Both the position numbers and the translations under genes were made by a program. Below are positions 33,565 through 44,933 of a stretch of 64,000 bases of DNA, in pieces. The stretch's first letter is position 1; each line of letters begins with the position of its first letter. The notes beneath the pieces are model-generated. The model had not been told where the DNA came from. It did not search any database and saw only the letters and a program-made list of their open reading frames with translations. This stretch comes from Emiliania huxleyi CCMP1516 (taxonomy: Eukaryota; Haptophyta; Isochrysidales; Noelaerhabdaceae). The DNA is taken from assembly GCF_000372725.1 (NCBI RefSeq), contig NW_005199274.1, positions 110,169 to 174,168 on the forward strand, written 5' to 3'.

Positions 33565-35391
33565 TCAGACGGCAGCTAGCTGACGCCGCCGCCGCTGCCG
33601 CCGCATCATCATCGTGAAGAGGTGCGGGCCGGGCAGCTCGAACGCCTCAAGGAAGCCCGAACGCCTGAACGCGGCCCAACACCAGCTCCAACGCCGCTCA
33701 CAGTTTGCAACGAGCATGCCGAGCAGCATCGGGAGGACCTCGATCTGCAGCCGAGAGGCAAGCGCGGCGACGTCGCCCGTCTTGCCATAGACGAGGCCAT
33801 ACCTGACGGCCTTGAGGAGGAACGTGGCGGCAAGCAGGCCGAGGAGGCGGGCACGCGGCATGGGATCGTAGCCGATGATGGACCCAAAGCCGAGCTGTCC
33901 CAAGACGTTGGCCTTCCACACGTTGGCGAGCATCTCCAACATGAGCGTCATCTCGCAGGGCGTAAGAGTGAGGACCGTGGCGAGCATGTGCATTTCCGTC
34001 CCGATACCCGATCGTGCTGACACATACGAGAACCGAAGCAACGCGGTCCCTGCCGGTGAGTTTCAGAGCCGCGAACACGATGAGGAGCCCGCGCACCACG
34101 ATCACAGTTCTTTCCAGCGCCGACATGGCTTTGGCCTCGTCTGCCGCCGCCCCGATGCCCGACGAAGTCAGTGCCTCGCAGGATGGCACCGCTCCGACAT
34201 GGCCAGCCTCTGCAAGCCACACTTTTATGCCGTACATCGCCATCGCCACAATAACAACGGCGATGGCCAATGGCCAAAAGATAGCCTGACCAACCTCGAG
34301 CGAGGCCAGCCTCACTTGGGGTGCAGGTGGCGACGGCGGATTGGAAAGAGGAGGAGAAGGCGCGTCGGCCGGGCCGAGCGCAGGTCCAATCGTAGGAGAC
34401 ATCGCCTCAGATGCCTCCGCAAGTGTCTCCATCGCGTGGTGGTTCCGCAGGTCCTCGCCTGCCTGAAGGCGCTGCTGGTGCACGGTGCAGATCTGCGTGA
34501 GCTGCCAGCCTGCAAAGAGCTCTTGCTCCATGGCTGACGACTCGTCGAAGGCAGCGACAGCGATGGTGACAGCGGCCTGATCTCCACCCTCGCTGCCGGT
34601 GTCGCCTCCAGAAGCCTTGGGCGGTGCTGAGACCATCTCAGGTGGATTCAGCGCAGACAGCGGCGCGGGCGAAGGGGCGGGAGACGGCGTGGGCTCCGTC
34701 CACACGCCTGGCGAAGCGGCTGGCGACGCAGAAGCCGTCGGAGCCGCTGAAGCGCCCGCGCTGCCAGCCACGCTGTCCATCTCCTCCGCCTTTCGCTTCT
34801 TCTGTTGTCTGATTGGCCTCGCCTCCCCATGGTACTGCTGGCACGCCATGGCGGCCGACGAGCCAATCTGCAGACTCAGTGGCGGCACAGCGCCCGGAAC
34901 CACAGCCCCTGGCATCACTGGCCCTGGCATTGTGGGCTCCCTAAGCAACTGCGCCGGCGGCACAACGAATGGTGGGAGTGGCGGCACAGCGCCCGGAACC
35001 ACAGCCCCTGGCATCACTGGCCCTGGCATTGTGGGCTCCCAAAGCAACTGCGCCGGCGGCACAACGAAGGGTGGGCGCCTCGGCTCGCTCTGATGCTGTC
35101 TGGGCTCTGGTTCTGGTGCGGATGCGCGCAACGTTCTTGCAGGCGACGCAAACACGCTCTGCGTGGAGCGCGTAGCCACGCGCGGCTCAGCATGCTGGAT
35201 CGCAGCCTCGGCCGTCAAACCCTGCTGCTGCGGTTCGATTGAGCCAAGGAATATGCCGGCTGTGACGGGCGGACCTTGCCCCGGCAGCGGCGCCACTGGC
35301 CAGGCGGGCGCCAGCGCCACCGGCTGGCCAATGCTGACTGTGTCGCCGGCGTGCGGCGGCCGGCCTCCGGAGGTGCCTCTGAGGTGGACAT
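33565..35391 (-). CDS. Pro-rich protein with membrane segments, frame broken or spliced
   Basis: One minus frame (35320 to about 34015) encodes a Pro/Ala-rich chain. It has a duplicated 33-aa unit (PPFVVPPAQLL..EPTMPGPVMPGAVVPGAVPPL in two stretches), a basic QQKKRKAEEMD and a hydrophobic IFWPLAIAVVIVAMAMYGIK. A second frame takes over at about 34015 and ends at 33565 with further hydrophobic segments (MPRARLLGLLAATFLL). Both frames look coding, so a one-base shift or a short intron joins them. The ATG at 35391 (MSTSEAPPEAG) also lies in another frame and would need a similar join. Function unknown. Confidence 0.5.
34886..35080 (-). repeat. Two 99-bp coding repeats
   Basis: Near-identical units encode PPFVVPPAQLL(R/W)EPTMPG and the rest of the 33-aa module. 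Confidence 0.9.
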
Positions 35392-35767
35392 TTTTTGGTC
35401 ACCGTTAGAGAACGCGTTCGAATTTTCACTCCGGAACTTAAACTTCACACGCGCACCGGCCAGGGCTACAATAGTGCCAGTGAGGCGGAGGCGCGAGTCG
35501 GAAGGCCGCGACCCCGACCGTTTAACGTGTAGTTCCCGACGACACTTTCCTACAATCGCTGTGAACCCAGCCACGTACTCCGGTACCTCGTTTCGACTCG
35601 TTACTTACTCGAGCGACTTACCTAGAAAGCGGGCTCAGACAGAAATAGAATAAGCAGGACATCCCTGAAGGAACACTCGCTCGCGATCGACGGGGGCGAC
35701 ACAGAGGCAGCACACACATTCGAACGAAGAGAGAGTCGCTCCAACTACATACTGCTAGCTACACACA
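35392..35767. other. Intergenic stretch
   Basis: No gene is seen. It lies between two minus-strand genes and is locally less GC-rich. Confidence 0.5.
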
Positions 35768-36689
35768 CTATGCCGATTTCCGCAGGTTGATGACGGGGTA
35801 AAACAGCGCCGAGTCATCGCAGACGGCGGCCCGCTGCAGGTGGCACGCGCCTTCCGGCACGGCGATGATCCGACCGTGGTTGTACATGTCGTCCGGGTCG
35901 ATCAGCTTCACGTGCACGAAGGGCAGCTTGGCGTGCAGGTGCACGACGCCGCTGGCCCATGTGCCCCCGTCCAGCCGGCACGCCACGTGGTCGTACCGCT
36001 GGAAGCGCTCTGTCGACGGCGCCGCCGCGCGCTGCCGCTCGCCCCGCCTGCTAGCCTGCTCGTAATCGTACACCACCATGCCCTCCGACGCTCCCGGCCC
36101 TGGCTGGACCAGCTCCTGCACGCGCCGCCTGATGAAGGCGAGGTCCTCGCCGTCGCACACCTGCGCTGCACGGGGATGCCGCGGTGATTCTCAAGTCCTG
36201 AGTGAGAGTAGCGTCGGGAGGCCCGTGCTTTCAGCATCTACGGGGTCCGGCACGCACCGCGCGCTCGCCTTCGGTCATGACCCGCACCACGATGTCCGTC
36301 ACCTCGGAGAGCACGTGGCAGAAGTCGGCCGCGGGGAGGGTCTTCAGCGGATCGCACGCGTCAATCTGGGCAGACACAATGTCCTCGACACAAATGCGCG
36401 AGACACGCAGCTTTTGCGGCGCGGCATCGCGCTCGCCAGCGTGCGGCCTCTCGCTGCGCAGGCTTAGCCCGGCGTCCGGTGGCCCGGACCTGTGCTCCTT
36501 CTCTGGAGTGGAGGGTCGAGCGCCCAACTCCCACGGCAGATATGCAAGGGCGCACCGGGCGCTGCTGACGTGCACTGCCTCGAGCGCCGGCCGCAGGTCA
36601 ATGATGTGGCTCGGGCCGGGCTTCGGCGAGCGTCTCTTCTTGACGCCGACTGGCTGCGTGTCGGGAGAGCGAGGCGGAGCGTAGCCCAT
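35768..36689 (-). CDS. Unknown two-exon protein
   Basis: Exons 36689-36258 and 36160-35768 join in frame (274 aa) through GTGCGTGCC...GCGCAG. The intron start resembles the exon 2 start (GTGTGCGACGG). The N-terminal half has IIDLRPALEAVHVSSARCAL and RICVEDIVSAQIDACDPL. The C-terminal half has RYDHVACRLDGGTWASGVVH and LPFVHVKLIDPDDMYNHGRI, which looks like a small beta-barrel of the Tudor/SH3 type. I do not recognise it. Confidence 0.65.
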
Positions 36690-37234
36690 GGCCTTGCGCC
36701 TTGCTGCTCTCGCTGCGCTTGCGGTGGGAGCGTGTCGTACTCCGTGTGTGCTGCAAGGGTCTCCCCTCACTTTGCGCAGAAGTGTGAACGGAACCAGGCT
36801 GTGGAATATCGGCCCGCGAGGTGGGGTGCTAGTATGAGCCCGACCCAGGTCGTAGTGTTCTTGCTCCAAGTGCTTGCGCTTCGGCGGTTAGTGGTGCTAA
36901 CCTCCGAGAAACCCTTCGGGTCGCTTCTCATCGCATACCCGTATTCACGTAAACGCACAACCCCGGGCCCGAAATTGCACAGAGTCACGCAACACGGGGT
37001 CCCAGGGAAGGCGAGCAAAAACCTTATCGCGCGCGCTAGACGCCGACTCGGAGGCCGCACCGGTCAGGCGCGCAGCCGGAGAGAGAGGGAGGCGCTCAAT
37101 TGCCGCACGCGGCGAGCGCCTCCATATTCACGAAGCACCCACATTTCGTCTCCTCGTGCTCTCCGTGTCCTGTGGGTGGCACCTCCGCTCATCGGGGAGA
37201 GCAGCTCCGCGGCGTCTGTGTGTTCTCGCCGGCA
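36690..37234. other. Divergent intergenic region
   Basis: This contains the dispersed repeat at 36807-36930 and the 5' flank of the cold-shock gene. No gene. Confidence 0.5.
36807..36930. repeat. Dispersed ~120-bp repeat, inverted relative to 54107-54225
   Basis: It shares GCCCGCGAGGTGGGGTGCTA and CTTGCTCCAAG(T/C)GCTTGCGC with the copy at 54107-54225. The word ATACTAGCACCC recurs alone at 60022. Confidence 0.75.
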
Positions 37235-38429
37235 ATGATGGGAGATGCGGCGATGACGGGCGACGCCGGCGCGGGCGACGCCGGCCCGCGGGGAACCGGC
37301 ACGGCCCTCCGCTGGAACTACAAGGGCTTCGGCTTCATCAAGCCCGACGACGGCGGTGGCGACCTCTTCTGCCACTACTCGTCCATCCTCGACGGCAACA
37401 TGCTGCGGGAGGGCGCCCAGGTGCAGTTTGTCAAGGTGTACGACGAGCGCAAGGGCAAGGAGCGCGCCGAGCAAGTCACCGGCGGCGAGGAGGATGCACT
37501 CGGCGGCGGCGGCGGCGGCGGCGGCGTTTCGGGCCCGCCGCCAGAGGGCATGATCCAGGGCAAGGTGGTGCGGTGGAACGGTGAGAAGGGCTTCGGCTTC
37601 ATCGCGCCCGACGACGGCGGGGAGGACCTCTTCTGCCACTTCTCGCAGATCAGCGACGGCAACGCGCTCGCCCAAGGCAGCGCGGTCCATTTCGTGAAGG
37701 AGTGGGATGACAAGAAGGTTCGCTGTCCCCGCCGCCACATCGCCTCCGCCGCCGCCGTCCCCGCCGCCACCCTCACCGCCACCGCCGCCATCTCCTTTTC
37801 CGCCCCCACCACCGCCCCCTTCCCTCGCCGCCGCCGCCCTCATCGCCGCCCCCTCCCTCGCCACCCCCTCCCTCACCGCGCCGCCCCCGCCCCGTGCTGT
37901 CCCTGGCCCGCCCCTTTCTCTCGCCTCGCCCGCTCCTCGCCCGCTCCTCGCCCGCTCCTCGCCCGCTCCACGCCCGCTCCACGCCCTCGCCCGCTCCACG
38001 CCCAGCCCACGCCCCCCCCCCCCCCTTCCCACCCCTCAGGGCAAGGAGCGCGCCACGCGCATCATCGGCGGCTTCCGCGAGGACCGGCGCGGCGGAGGCG
38101 GCGGCGGGTACGGCGGCGGAGGAGGGTACGGCGGCGGCGGGTACGGCGGCGGCGGATACGGAGGAGACGGCGGGTACGGCGGAGGAGGCAGCGCCGCCGC
38201 CCTCTAAGCCCCCTCTAGCCCCGCCCTGTCTCAACCCCTTCTCTGATTCTCTGAGCCTTGCCCCGCAGGTTATGGCGGCCAGGGAGGCGGCGGGTACGGC
38301 GGCGGCGGCGGGTACGGCGGCGGCGGCGGGTACGGCGGCGGCGCGCCCGGCGGCTACGGCGGCGGCTACGGCGCCCAGGGTGGCGGCGGCGGCTTCTACG
38401 GCGGCGGCGGCGGCGGGCGCCAGTGGTAA
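37235..38429 (+). CDS. Double cold-shock-domain, Gly-rich RNA-binding protein
   Basis: Exons 37235-37717, 38040-38187 and 38269-38429 give 263 aa. Two cold-shock domains follow each other, each with an RNP1-type KGFGFI (YKGFGFIKPDDG and EKGFGFIAPDDG) and an RNP2-type DLFCH (DLFCHYSSI, DLFCHFSQI). The tail is built of GGGYGGGGGYG repeats and ends GRQW. Such proteins bind single-stranded RNA or DNA as chaperones. Intron 1 (GT-AG, 322 nt) is C-rich with a CGCCCGCTCCT minisatellite. Intron 2 starts with GC. Without intron 2 the frame would stop at 38207 before the rest of the YGG tail, so splicing decides the length of the Gly-rich tail. Confidence 0.9.
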
Positions 38430-38941
38430 GCGCGGCGCACCGGAGCGCCCCCGCACTGGGCCGAAGCGCGCAAGTCTGCGCAAGCACGCCGCTCTCCAGG
38501 CGGGAGGCGCGCGAAGGCTCCCCGGCCGGAGGTCCCCCGGCTGGTGGAGGTCGGCACGGCAAGCCCTCGAGCGGGCCCGCTCTCAGTCCACCCGCAGAGA
38601 GCCGGCGTGCCTCGAGTGCTCAGCACATTGTCCGACCCATGCCGCACGTCACGAGATGATCGGGACGCGCGTACGACGAACAAAACATTACACATACATA
38701 ACAGCACAAGTAAGAAGTATCAAGAGCAAAAGACAAAAAAAAATAGGCATAATTTCGCATAAGGCCATACGTCAGTAACCGGCTTTAACCGGCTCCATTA
38801 TTTAAACATATTGAGAGATCACAGACCAAGCGACAACAAAAACGCGGTTCGGATCGCTCCTCATCGCAAACCCTGTCAGCAGTTCACCTAGAGAAGGGGG
38901 GTTTCTGGGGACTCTTGACAGAGGTGTGCTAGTCGCTTTCT
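38430..38941. other. 3' flank of the cold-shock gene
   Basis: No gene is seen. This is locally the AT-richest stretch of the window (about 38680-38870). Confidence 0.5.
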
Positions 38942-39228
38942 CCGACAATTCCGACATGTCTGACGGGGCAGTTCGGGCTCAAGCGAGAGCCGCGGTCGCG
39001 GTCGCGGCCAGCGCGTGAGGCCTGGCTAGGGCTGCCCGGCGTGATCTCGACCCACGCGCCGGAGCGCGTGTGGTGCTTGACCTTGAGGCTTGAGCAGCCG
39101 GGCGGTCGCCGCCGCTGCCACCTCGAACGGGAACTCGCCGAAGGTGCCCTCGTCTTGCGCCGCAGCGAGGAACATTTCGCCTAAGCCGTACAGTACGCAC
39201 GGCAGGCCTAGAGCGCCTTGTTCTGGTG
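38942..39228 (-). CDS. Possible terminal exons of an unknown minus-strand gene
   Basis: One frame reads LGEMFLAAAQDEGTFGEFPF and another SLKVKHHTRSGAWVEITPGS, both with ordinary protein composition, overlapping near 39080. A CTCTAG acceptor precedes the first. The two would need an intron or shift between them, and no 5' part is seen because the DNA polymerase gene starts divergently at 39266. Weak candidate. Confidence 0.3.
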
Positions 39229-39265
39229 TTCCGGATATTTTCTTTCTTTCGTGGAAAATGCCATC

Positions 39266-42200
39266 ATGGCGAGCCGGGGCCTCGTGTTGCGAGCGACCTC
39301 CCTCCTCTTGTGCTTGCTGATGACTCCTGGACTCGCTTGGCGCGGCCTAGCTCTCGTCGGGCGAGCCGCGCGGCCGCGCACTTCGCGGCTGGCGGCGAGC
39401 GCGCGCCGCACGTGGGCGATAGCCGAGGACGGCAGGTGGGTCTCCAGCGCCGCGGCCACGGCGAGGGGTGCGAACGACGTCGGGTGGAGCGGGCTATCGC
39501 GCGAGGCACGCGCCTCCAGTGACGCCTCCAGCGTGACTGACGGCGCTGGTGCTCGCCTCGCCGCAGCCGCACGCGAGACTGCCGCCGCCGCCGCCTCGCC
39601 GGCGGCCGAGGCGGCTCGTGCTCGTCCGGTGGGCGACTTCACGCCGGGGTTCCACGACCAGGAGGAGGTCGGCGTGCACGAGGTGAGCGACGCCGCCGAG
39701 GCGCGCCGCGTCGCCGCCCTCCTGTGTGCTCGCGACGAGCTGATCCACGCCTGCGACACCGAGGTGGCGGACCTCGACCTCGGCCGCTCGCCGCTCGGGC
39801 AGGGGAGGGTGCTCTGCATCACCGTCTACTCGGGGCCCGACCTGGACGTCGGCTCGGGGCCCGGGAAGGCCCTCTTCGTCGACACGACCGAGCCGGGCGT
39901 GCTCGAGGCCTTCAAGCCCTGGCTTGAGCGTGAGTCTGCGCTCAAGGTCTGGCACAACTATGGCTTTGACAGGCACGTGCTGTACAACCACGGCGTCGAC
40001 GTCGTCGGCTTCGGAGGCGACACGATGCACATGGCGCGGCTGTGGGACGCGTCCCGCCTCGCGGGCTACTCGCTCGCCGCGCTGACCGAAGAGCTGGTCG
40101 GCCGGGCAAAGGTGAGGCAGTGAACTCATTCATGTATGAGTTGAGTCCCTGCCGCTGACCGAAGAGCTGGTCGGCGTGGCAAAGGTGTCGATGAAGGAGA
40201 TCTTCGGCGAGCCAAAGCTGCGCAAGGACGGCACGCCGGGCAAGATCATCGAGCTGCCGCCGCTCGACTCGCTTCAGGCGCCGCCGCTGACGCGGCCGGA
40301 CTGGCCCCCAGATCTCCCCAGATCTCCCCAGATCTCCCCAGATCTCCCCATATGTCCTAGGCGTCCCCGCTGACGCGGCCGGACTGGGTGCAGTACGCCG
40401 TGTACGACGCCAAGGGCGCGCCGCCGCTCGAGCGGCAGGTCTTGATGCGGAGAGAGGTCTCACAGCTGAGGGCACGAGACTAGGCACGTGGCTGCTCTAC
40501 CGCGAGCTCGAGGCGCGCCCACTCTCGGAGCGGGCCTTGCGGGCAGCCTTGCGGGCAGCCTTCTCTGGGCCCCTTGCCCGTAGGCGCGCCTCTCGCGCAT
40601 GGAGTGGCTGCGCACTCGCTCGCTCTTCGACTTTTACACCGAGTATTGGCGGCCGTTCGGCGAGTTTCCCACCGAGCTTCCCACACCGCCGCCTCGGAGC
40701 CGAGGCTCGGAGCCGTCTCTGCGCCTCTCCCCCTCCCAGGCGAGCTGCTCACCGACATGGAGCGCGCCGGAGTGATGGTGGACGTGCGGTCCAAGCTGCC
40801 GCTGGCGCAGACGCGCGCCCAGGCCGACCGCGACGCGGCGGAGCTGACGTTTCGCAAGTGGGCGGCGAGGTACACTGAGGCAGCGTGGTACATGAACGTC
40901 GGCTCGGGCACGCAGGTGCTGACCCTGCTCTCCGGCGGCTCATATCTCCCCACATCTCCCCACATCTCCCCACATCTCCCACATCTCCCCGCATCTCCCC
41001 ACATCTCCCCATACTATTCGCCACGCAGGTGCAGACCCTGCTCTTCGGCGGCGCGACAAGGCGAAATTCGGCCGAGGTGCTGCCGCTGCGGCGCACGTTC
41101 AAGCTGGAGCGAGCTGCCTTTGAGGAGCTCCGCGCGGCCAGGGCGGAAGACAAGAAAGCACGAGAGCCAGCATCGGGGGAGGGTTGTGAATAGGAGCTCC
41201 ACGTGGCGAGGCTGCGCGCGACCGGCCACGCGCACGGTGCGGAGGCGGGCGCGGCGGCGAGGGAGGCGGCGGCGAGGGAGGCGGCGGCGGGGGCAACGGC
41301 GGGGCTTGCGGCGGCGGCGGGGGTGGGGCGGGCGGCGGAGGAGGAGGCGGTGCGTGCGGCGGGCGGCGGCGGCGGTGCGGCGCTGACTGGGGAGCGGCTG
41401 GGCAAGCTTAAGGTGTCCGAGCTCAAGGAGGAGCTCGACGCGCGCGGCGTCTCTCGCAAGGGGCTCCGGCTCAAGGCGGACTTGCGGCAGAGGCTCAGCG
41501 AGGCGGTGTCGACCAGCGAGGCGGTGGGACCGCGCCCGTCGACGCCGGCAGCGGAGACCACTTCTCCCGCGGCCGCGCCCGCCGCGCCGGTTGCGGCGGC
41601 GGCGGCGCCGACGGCTGCGGCGGCGCGCGAGGCGGCGGCGGCAGCGACGGCGGCGGTGGTGGAGGCTGGAGGCGTGTCCTTGGAGGGCGTCATCGTGGAC
41701 AGCGGCCGGAAGGAGGTCGAGTTCGAGCTCTCCTCCCTCCAGCTCGAGCACGCTAAGACCACCAAGAGCGGCTGGCCGGCGACAGACGCGGCCGCACTGC
41801 GCGAGCTGGCGGGCAGGTCCGGGAAGCCGCACGCGCACCGCACATCTCGGGCCATCTCGGGCCATCTCGGGCCATCTCGGGCCATCTCGGGCCATCTCGG
41901 GCCATCTCGGGCCATCTCGGGCCATCTCGGGCCATCTCGCCGGCAGGCCGTCCGAGGACCCTCCCGTGTTCGGGTCGGCGTATGGTGCGTTCGGCGGGGG
42001 CGAGGTCGGCGAGGAGGCGTGCCGTGCGCTCGAGGCGCTCTGCCAGATGGGCGCCATCGACACGATGCTCTCCAACTTCATCCTTCCGCTGCAAGACTTG
42101 GCCGACGGCACGTCGCGCATCCACTGCTCGCTCAACCTCAACACCGAGACCGGCCGCCTGTCGAGCCGCACCCCCAACCTGCAGAACCAGCCTGCGCTCG

Positions 42201-43027
42201 AGAAAGACAAGTACCTCATCCGAGACGCCTTCGTCGCCGCCCCCGGCAAGGCCCTCGTCGTCGCAGACTACGGCCAGCTCGAGCTGCGGCTGCTCGCACA
42301 CATGACGGCGTGCACCTCGATGGTCGAGGCCTTCAAGCTCGGGGGCGACTTCCACTCGCGCACCGCGATGGGGATGTTCGACCACGTTCGCCGCGCCGTG
42401 GAGGACGGCACCTGCCTGCTCGACTGGGACTACTCGCAGGGCGAGCCTCCCGCGCCGCTGCTCAAGGACCTCTTTGGGTCGGAGCGGAGGCGCGCGAAGA
42501 CGCTCAACTTCTCGATCGCGTACGGCAAGACGGCGCACGGCTTGTCCAAGGACTGGGGCGTCTCGATCGACGAGGCGAAGGAGATGCTGCGCGCCTGGTA
42601 CGCGGACCGGCCCGAGGTGCTGCAGTGGCAGAAGGACACCATCGCGTCGGCGCGAGCGACGGGCGCCACGCGCACCCTCCTCGGCCGCTACCGCACGCTG
42701 CCCGGCATCCAGGGGCGGAACGGCGCCGTGCGCGCGCACATGGAGCGAGCCGCGATCAACACGCCCATCCAGGGCGGCGCGGCGGACATCATGACGCTCG
42801 CAATGATCAAGCTGCAGCGGTCCGAGAAGCTGCGCGAGATGGGCTTCCGCAACCTGCTGCAGGTGCACGACGAGGTGATGTTCGAGGGGCCGGCGGAGCT
42901 CGCGGACGAGGCGCGCGCCGAGGTGGTGGCGTGCATGGAGCGGCCCTTCGACGAGAACTTGCCTTCGCTGCTCGTCGATCTGGTCGTTGACGCAAACACA
43001 GCCTCCACGTGGTACGAGGCCAAGTGA
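39266..43027 (+). CDS. Organellar family-A DNA polymerase (POP type) with 3'-5' exonuclease and SAP domain
   Basis: Nine exons, 39266-40111, 40185-40277, 40361-40415, 40484-40512, 40584-40659, 40740-40915, 41029-41124, 41194-41816 and 41947-43027, give 1,024 aa without a frame break. The leader MASRGLVLRATSLLLCLLMT, then GLAW|RG and an Arg/Ala-rich stretch fits bipartite plastid targeting. The exonuclease has HACDTEVADLDLG (Exo I) and WHNYGFDRHVLYN (Exo II). A SAP-like DNA-binding helix pair (GKLKVSELKEELDARGVS) sits in a long Ala-rich insertion before the polymerase domain. Motif A is VVADYGQLELRLLAHM, motif B RRAKTLNFSIAYGKTAHG, motif C LLQVHDEVMFE. It should replicate or repair plastid and/or mitochondrial DNA. 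Donors are four GC, three GT and one GA. At least six introns carry exon-derived duplications. Motif A has Gly-Gln-Leu where Ser-Gln-Ile is usual. Confidence 0.9.
40300..40350 (+). repeat. Intronic 10-bp minisatellite (AGATCTCCCC)n
   Basis: About four units in intron 2 of the DNA polymerase gene. Confidence 0.95.
40940..41012 (+). repeat. Intronic 10-bp minisatellite (ACATCTCCCC)n
   Basis: About seven units in intron 6 of the DNA polymerase gene. Confidence 0.95.
41844..41940 (+). repeat. Intronic 10-bp minisatellite (CATCTCGGGC)n
   Basis: Nine to ten nearly perfect units in intron 8 of the DNA polymerase gene. Confidence 0.95.
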
Positions 43028-43185
43028 CAGACAGGAGTTGGGTGTTTACCGAGAGCACACGTGCGCCCCAGATCGCGCGCGGTGTGCATGTACAGGCGGG
43101 GATGGTTGCTAATTACGGTTTACAAGGTTGCAAAATTTCCTGAGCGCGGCAGCCCGGGCGTTCCGGGCAGGCTCCGCGCCGTCAT

Positions 43186-43257
43186 GCCGGCACGGTCCTC
43201 GGCGACGGCCGCGACGCCCTCGGTGTGGGCTTTGCGCGGCTCGCGTCATTGGCCGGC
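43186..43257 (-). promoter_or_regulatory. Candidate SECIS element (selenocysteine insertion)
   Basis: This lies about 130 nt 3' of the glutathione peroxidase stop, on its strand. GCCGGC at 43257-43251 pairs with GCCGGC at 43191-43186 as helix I. The core has AUGA (43249-43246) opposite CGAG (43201-43198), i.e. the AUGAN...NGAN quartet. Helix II can form 4 + 6 GC-rich pairs around a 2-nt bulge. An AAA starts the apical loop (43233-43231), which contains a GCCC/GGGC mini-stem as in form-2 SECIS. The pairing was done by hand. Confidence 0.65.
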
Positions 43258-43385
43258 GGAGACGGCGCCAGCGCGTGCTGCGGGGGCCGCCCCTCCAAAG
43301 GGGAGACAGTGCTGGGGGTTGGCGAAGGGTGGCGCGTGGCCACGCCGGCGGGCAAACGGGCGGCGTGGGACGGGGCGGTGGCGGC

Positions 43386-44543
43386 TTAGCGTGCGGTGGC
43401 CACAGCCTTGCGCACGAGCGACGACGCGTAGGAGAGGTCCGCGCTGCGCAGCGAGAAGCGGCCGAGCGGCGCACCTAGAAGAGGAGAGATCAAGTCGCGT
43501 GTCCGTGCTACTCTGCTGGACGATGCCGTGCGGCTGAGCGGCGCGCCGTCGGCCCCAAAGACGAAAGCGCCGTCGAAGTTCCAGGTCACGTCGCCTGGGA
43601 AGGAGCGCTTGGCGAGCTCGAAGAGCGGGTCCGCGCGCGGGCCGTTGACCTCCACCTGTGGGAGTGGGGCGGGCGTGAGGAGGGTATTTATTTTTAGCGT
43701 AATCCATAAAATATTTAAAGGCGGCGGGGGAGGGGGGGGGTCTGGGAAGTCTCTTCACGAGAGTTTGGGAGGGTGTCGAATCGAGTCACCTTGTCCATCA
43801 GGTGGCAGCCTGGCGCCTAATGAATCAGTCATCATCAATCACACACACACACACACACACACAGAGGCCTTGCCCACCAGGCCGGCGCCTCAGCCGGCAG
43901 CCCGTGCGACGCCACCGCTGCCGGGATCTGCTCCGTCGGCAGCTCCTGATTAACAACGAAGAACTGTCATCCAGTCGTGATGAATGATGGTCGGGACCTG
44001 CTCGCTCCTGCCGCCACTCGTCGGAAGGGAAGAGGAGGACTTCGAGGGCGGCACCAAACTCGGCGTGCCACCGCTTGAGCTGCGCGTACGCGCTCCCCGT
44101 CGACCTATATAGCGAACCGCCAGTCAGAAGAAGAAGAATCCCTTCGCAGGATACGCGCTGTCTGTCGACCCTCAGCTCGAGGCAACGTTGACCATCAGGA
44201 CCGCCTGCCCGGGGGGCAGGTGAGGGGAGGGGGGCTCTCCACGTGTGTGCGTGTATTGGTGTGTGCTGATGTGCTGTGTTGCTCGCGCCTTGCCCGAAAG
44301 CGTGGCGAGGTCGAGCGGCGAGCCGTCGATGCGGCGCGCGCTCAGCGCGTGCAGGGAGGACTGCGCCGCCCGCACCTGTGGCGGCGGCGGCTGCACCGAC
44401 GATGGCATCGCGAGGAAGGCTAGCGCGGCGGTGCAGAGCAGCGTGGCTGCACCGCCCGCCAGCACCTTGAGCGGCAGCGGCGTGCCCGGCGCTCCGCCCC
44501 GCCTTGGCTTCTTCAGTCCCATCGCCTGCGCAGGAATGGGCAT
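43386..44543 (-). CDS. Selenocysteine glutathione peroxidase
   Basis: Six exons, 44543-44289, 44204-44170, 44104-44008, 43945-43889, 43816-43790 and 43655-43386, give 246 residues if the TGA at 44174-44172 is read as selenocysteine. The context is the family's catalytic site: VLMVNVASS-U-GSTGSAYAQL. Downstream follow QLKRWHAEFGAALEVLLFPS, VEVNGPRADPLFELAK and GDVTWNFDGAF with the WN of the catalytic tetrad; the expected Gln region is WRQE. The enzyme reduces peroxides with glutathione or thioredoxin. ATG 44543 precedes a hydrophobic LAGGAATLLCTAALAFLA, a signal or membrane anchor. Donors are GC, GT, GA, GC and GT. Introns 2 and 4 begin with copies of the next exon (GTCGAC..., GCGCC...). The C terminus beyond GADGAPLSR is less typical and may contain a further intron. 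Confidence 0.8.
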
Positions 44544-44933
44544 GTGGTGTGACGGATCGACTGCCGTGCCCGAGCCACGATGGCAGCGGGCTGGGGCCGC
44601 GCCGGCTGAGCTGTTCGGTGCAAAACTACAGGGGCCGCGTCGCACGGCGATGGCAGACGGACCCAAAACGCGGCACCGGTGTGAGAGCTGGGGATGGCGG
44701 AGATGGGCATCAGTAACCGGCGACTTGGCAGCGAAGAGCGCACCCGAGCAGCCCAAACTTGCGCACGTGAAAAACCAGTCGGAAGCGACAAAAAGAAGTT
44801 TACGCGCCAATTACATCGCCGGGCGCTGCTTGCAAAACCGCGCGAATTGCTTTCTCTCCTCTCACAGCACCCACCTCCGTACATGCACTCAACAGTACGC
44901 TGTGTCCCCCAGCTCACCATTTGTAACAGCCTC

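Noticed and set aside
40300-41940. Regularly spaced short repeats that could suggest a CRISPR array
   Set aside because: Units are contiguous 10-mers without spacers, lie inside eukaryotic introns, and no cas-like gene is near.
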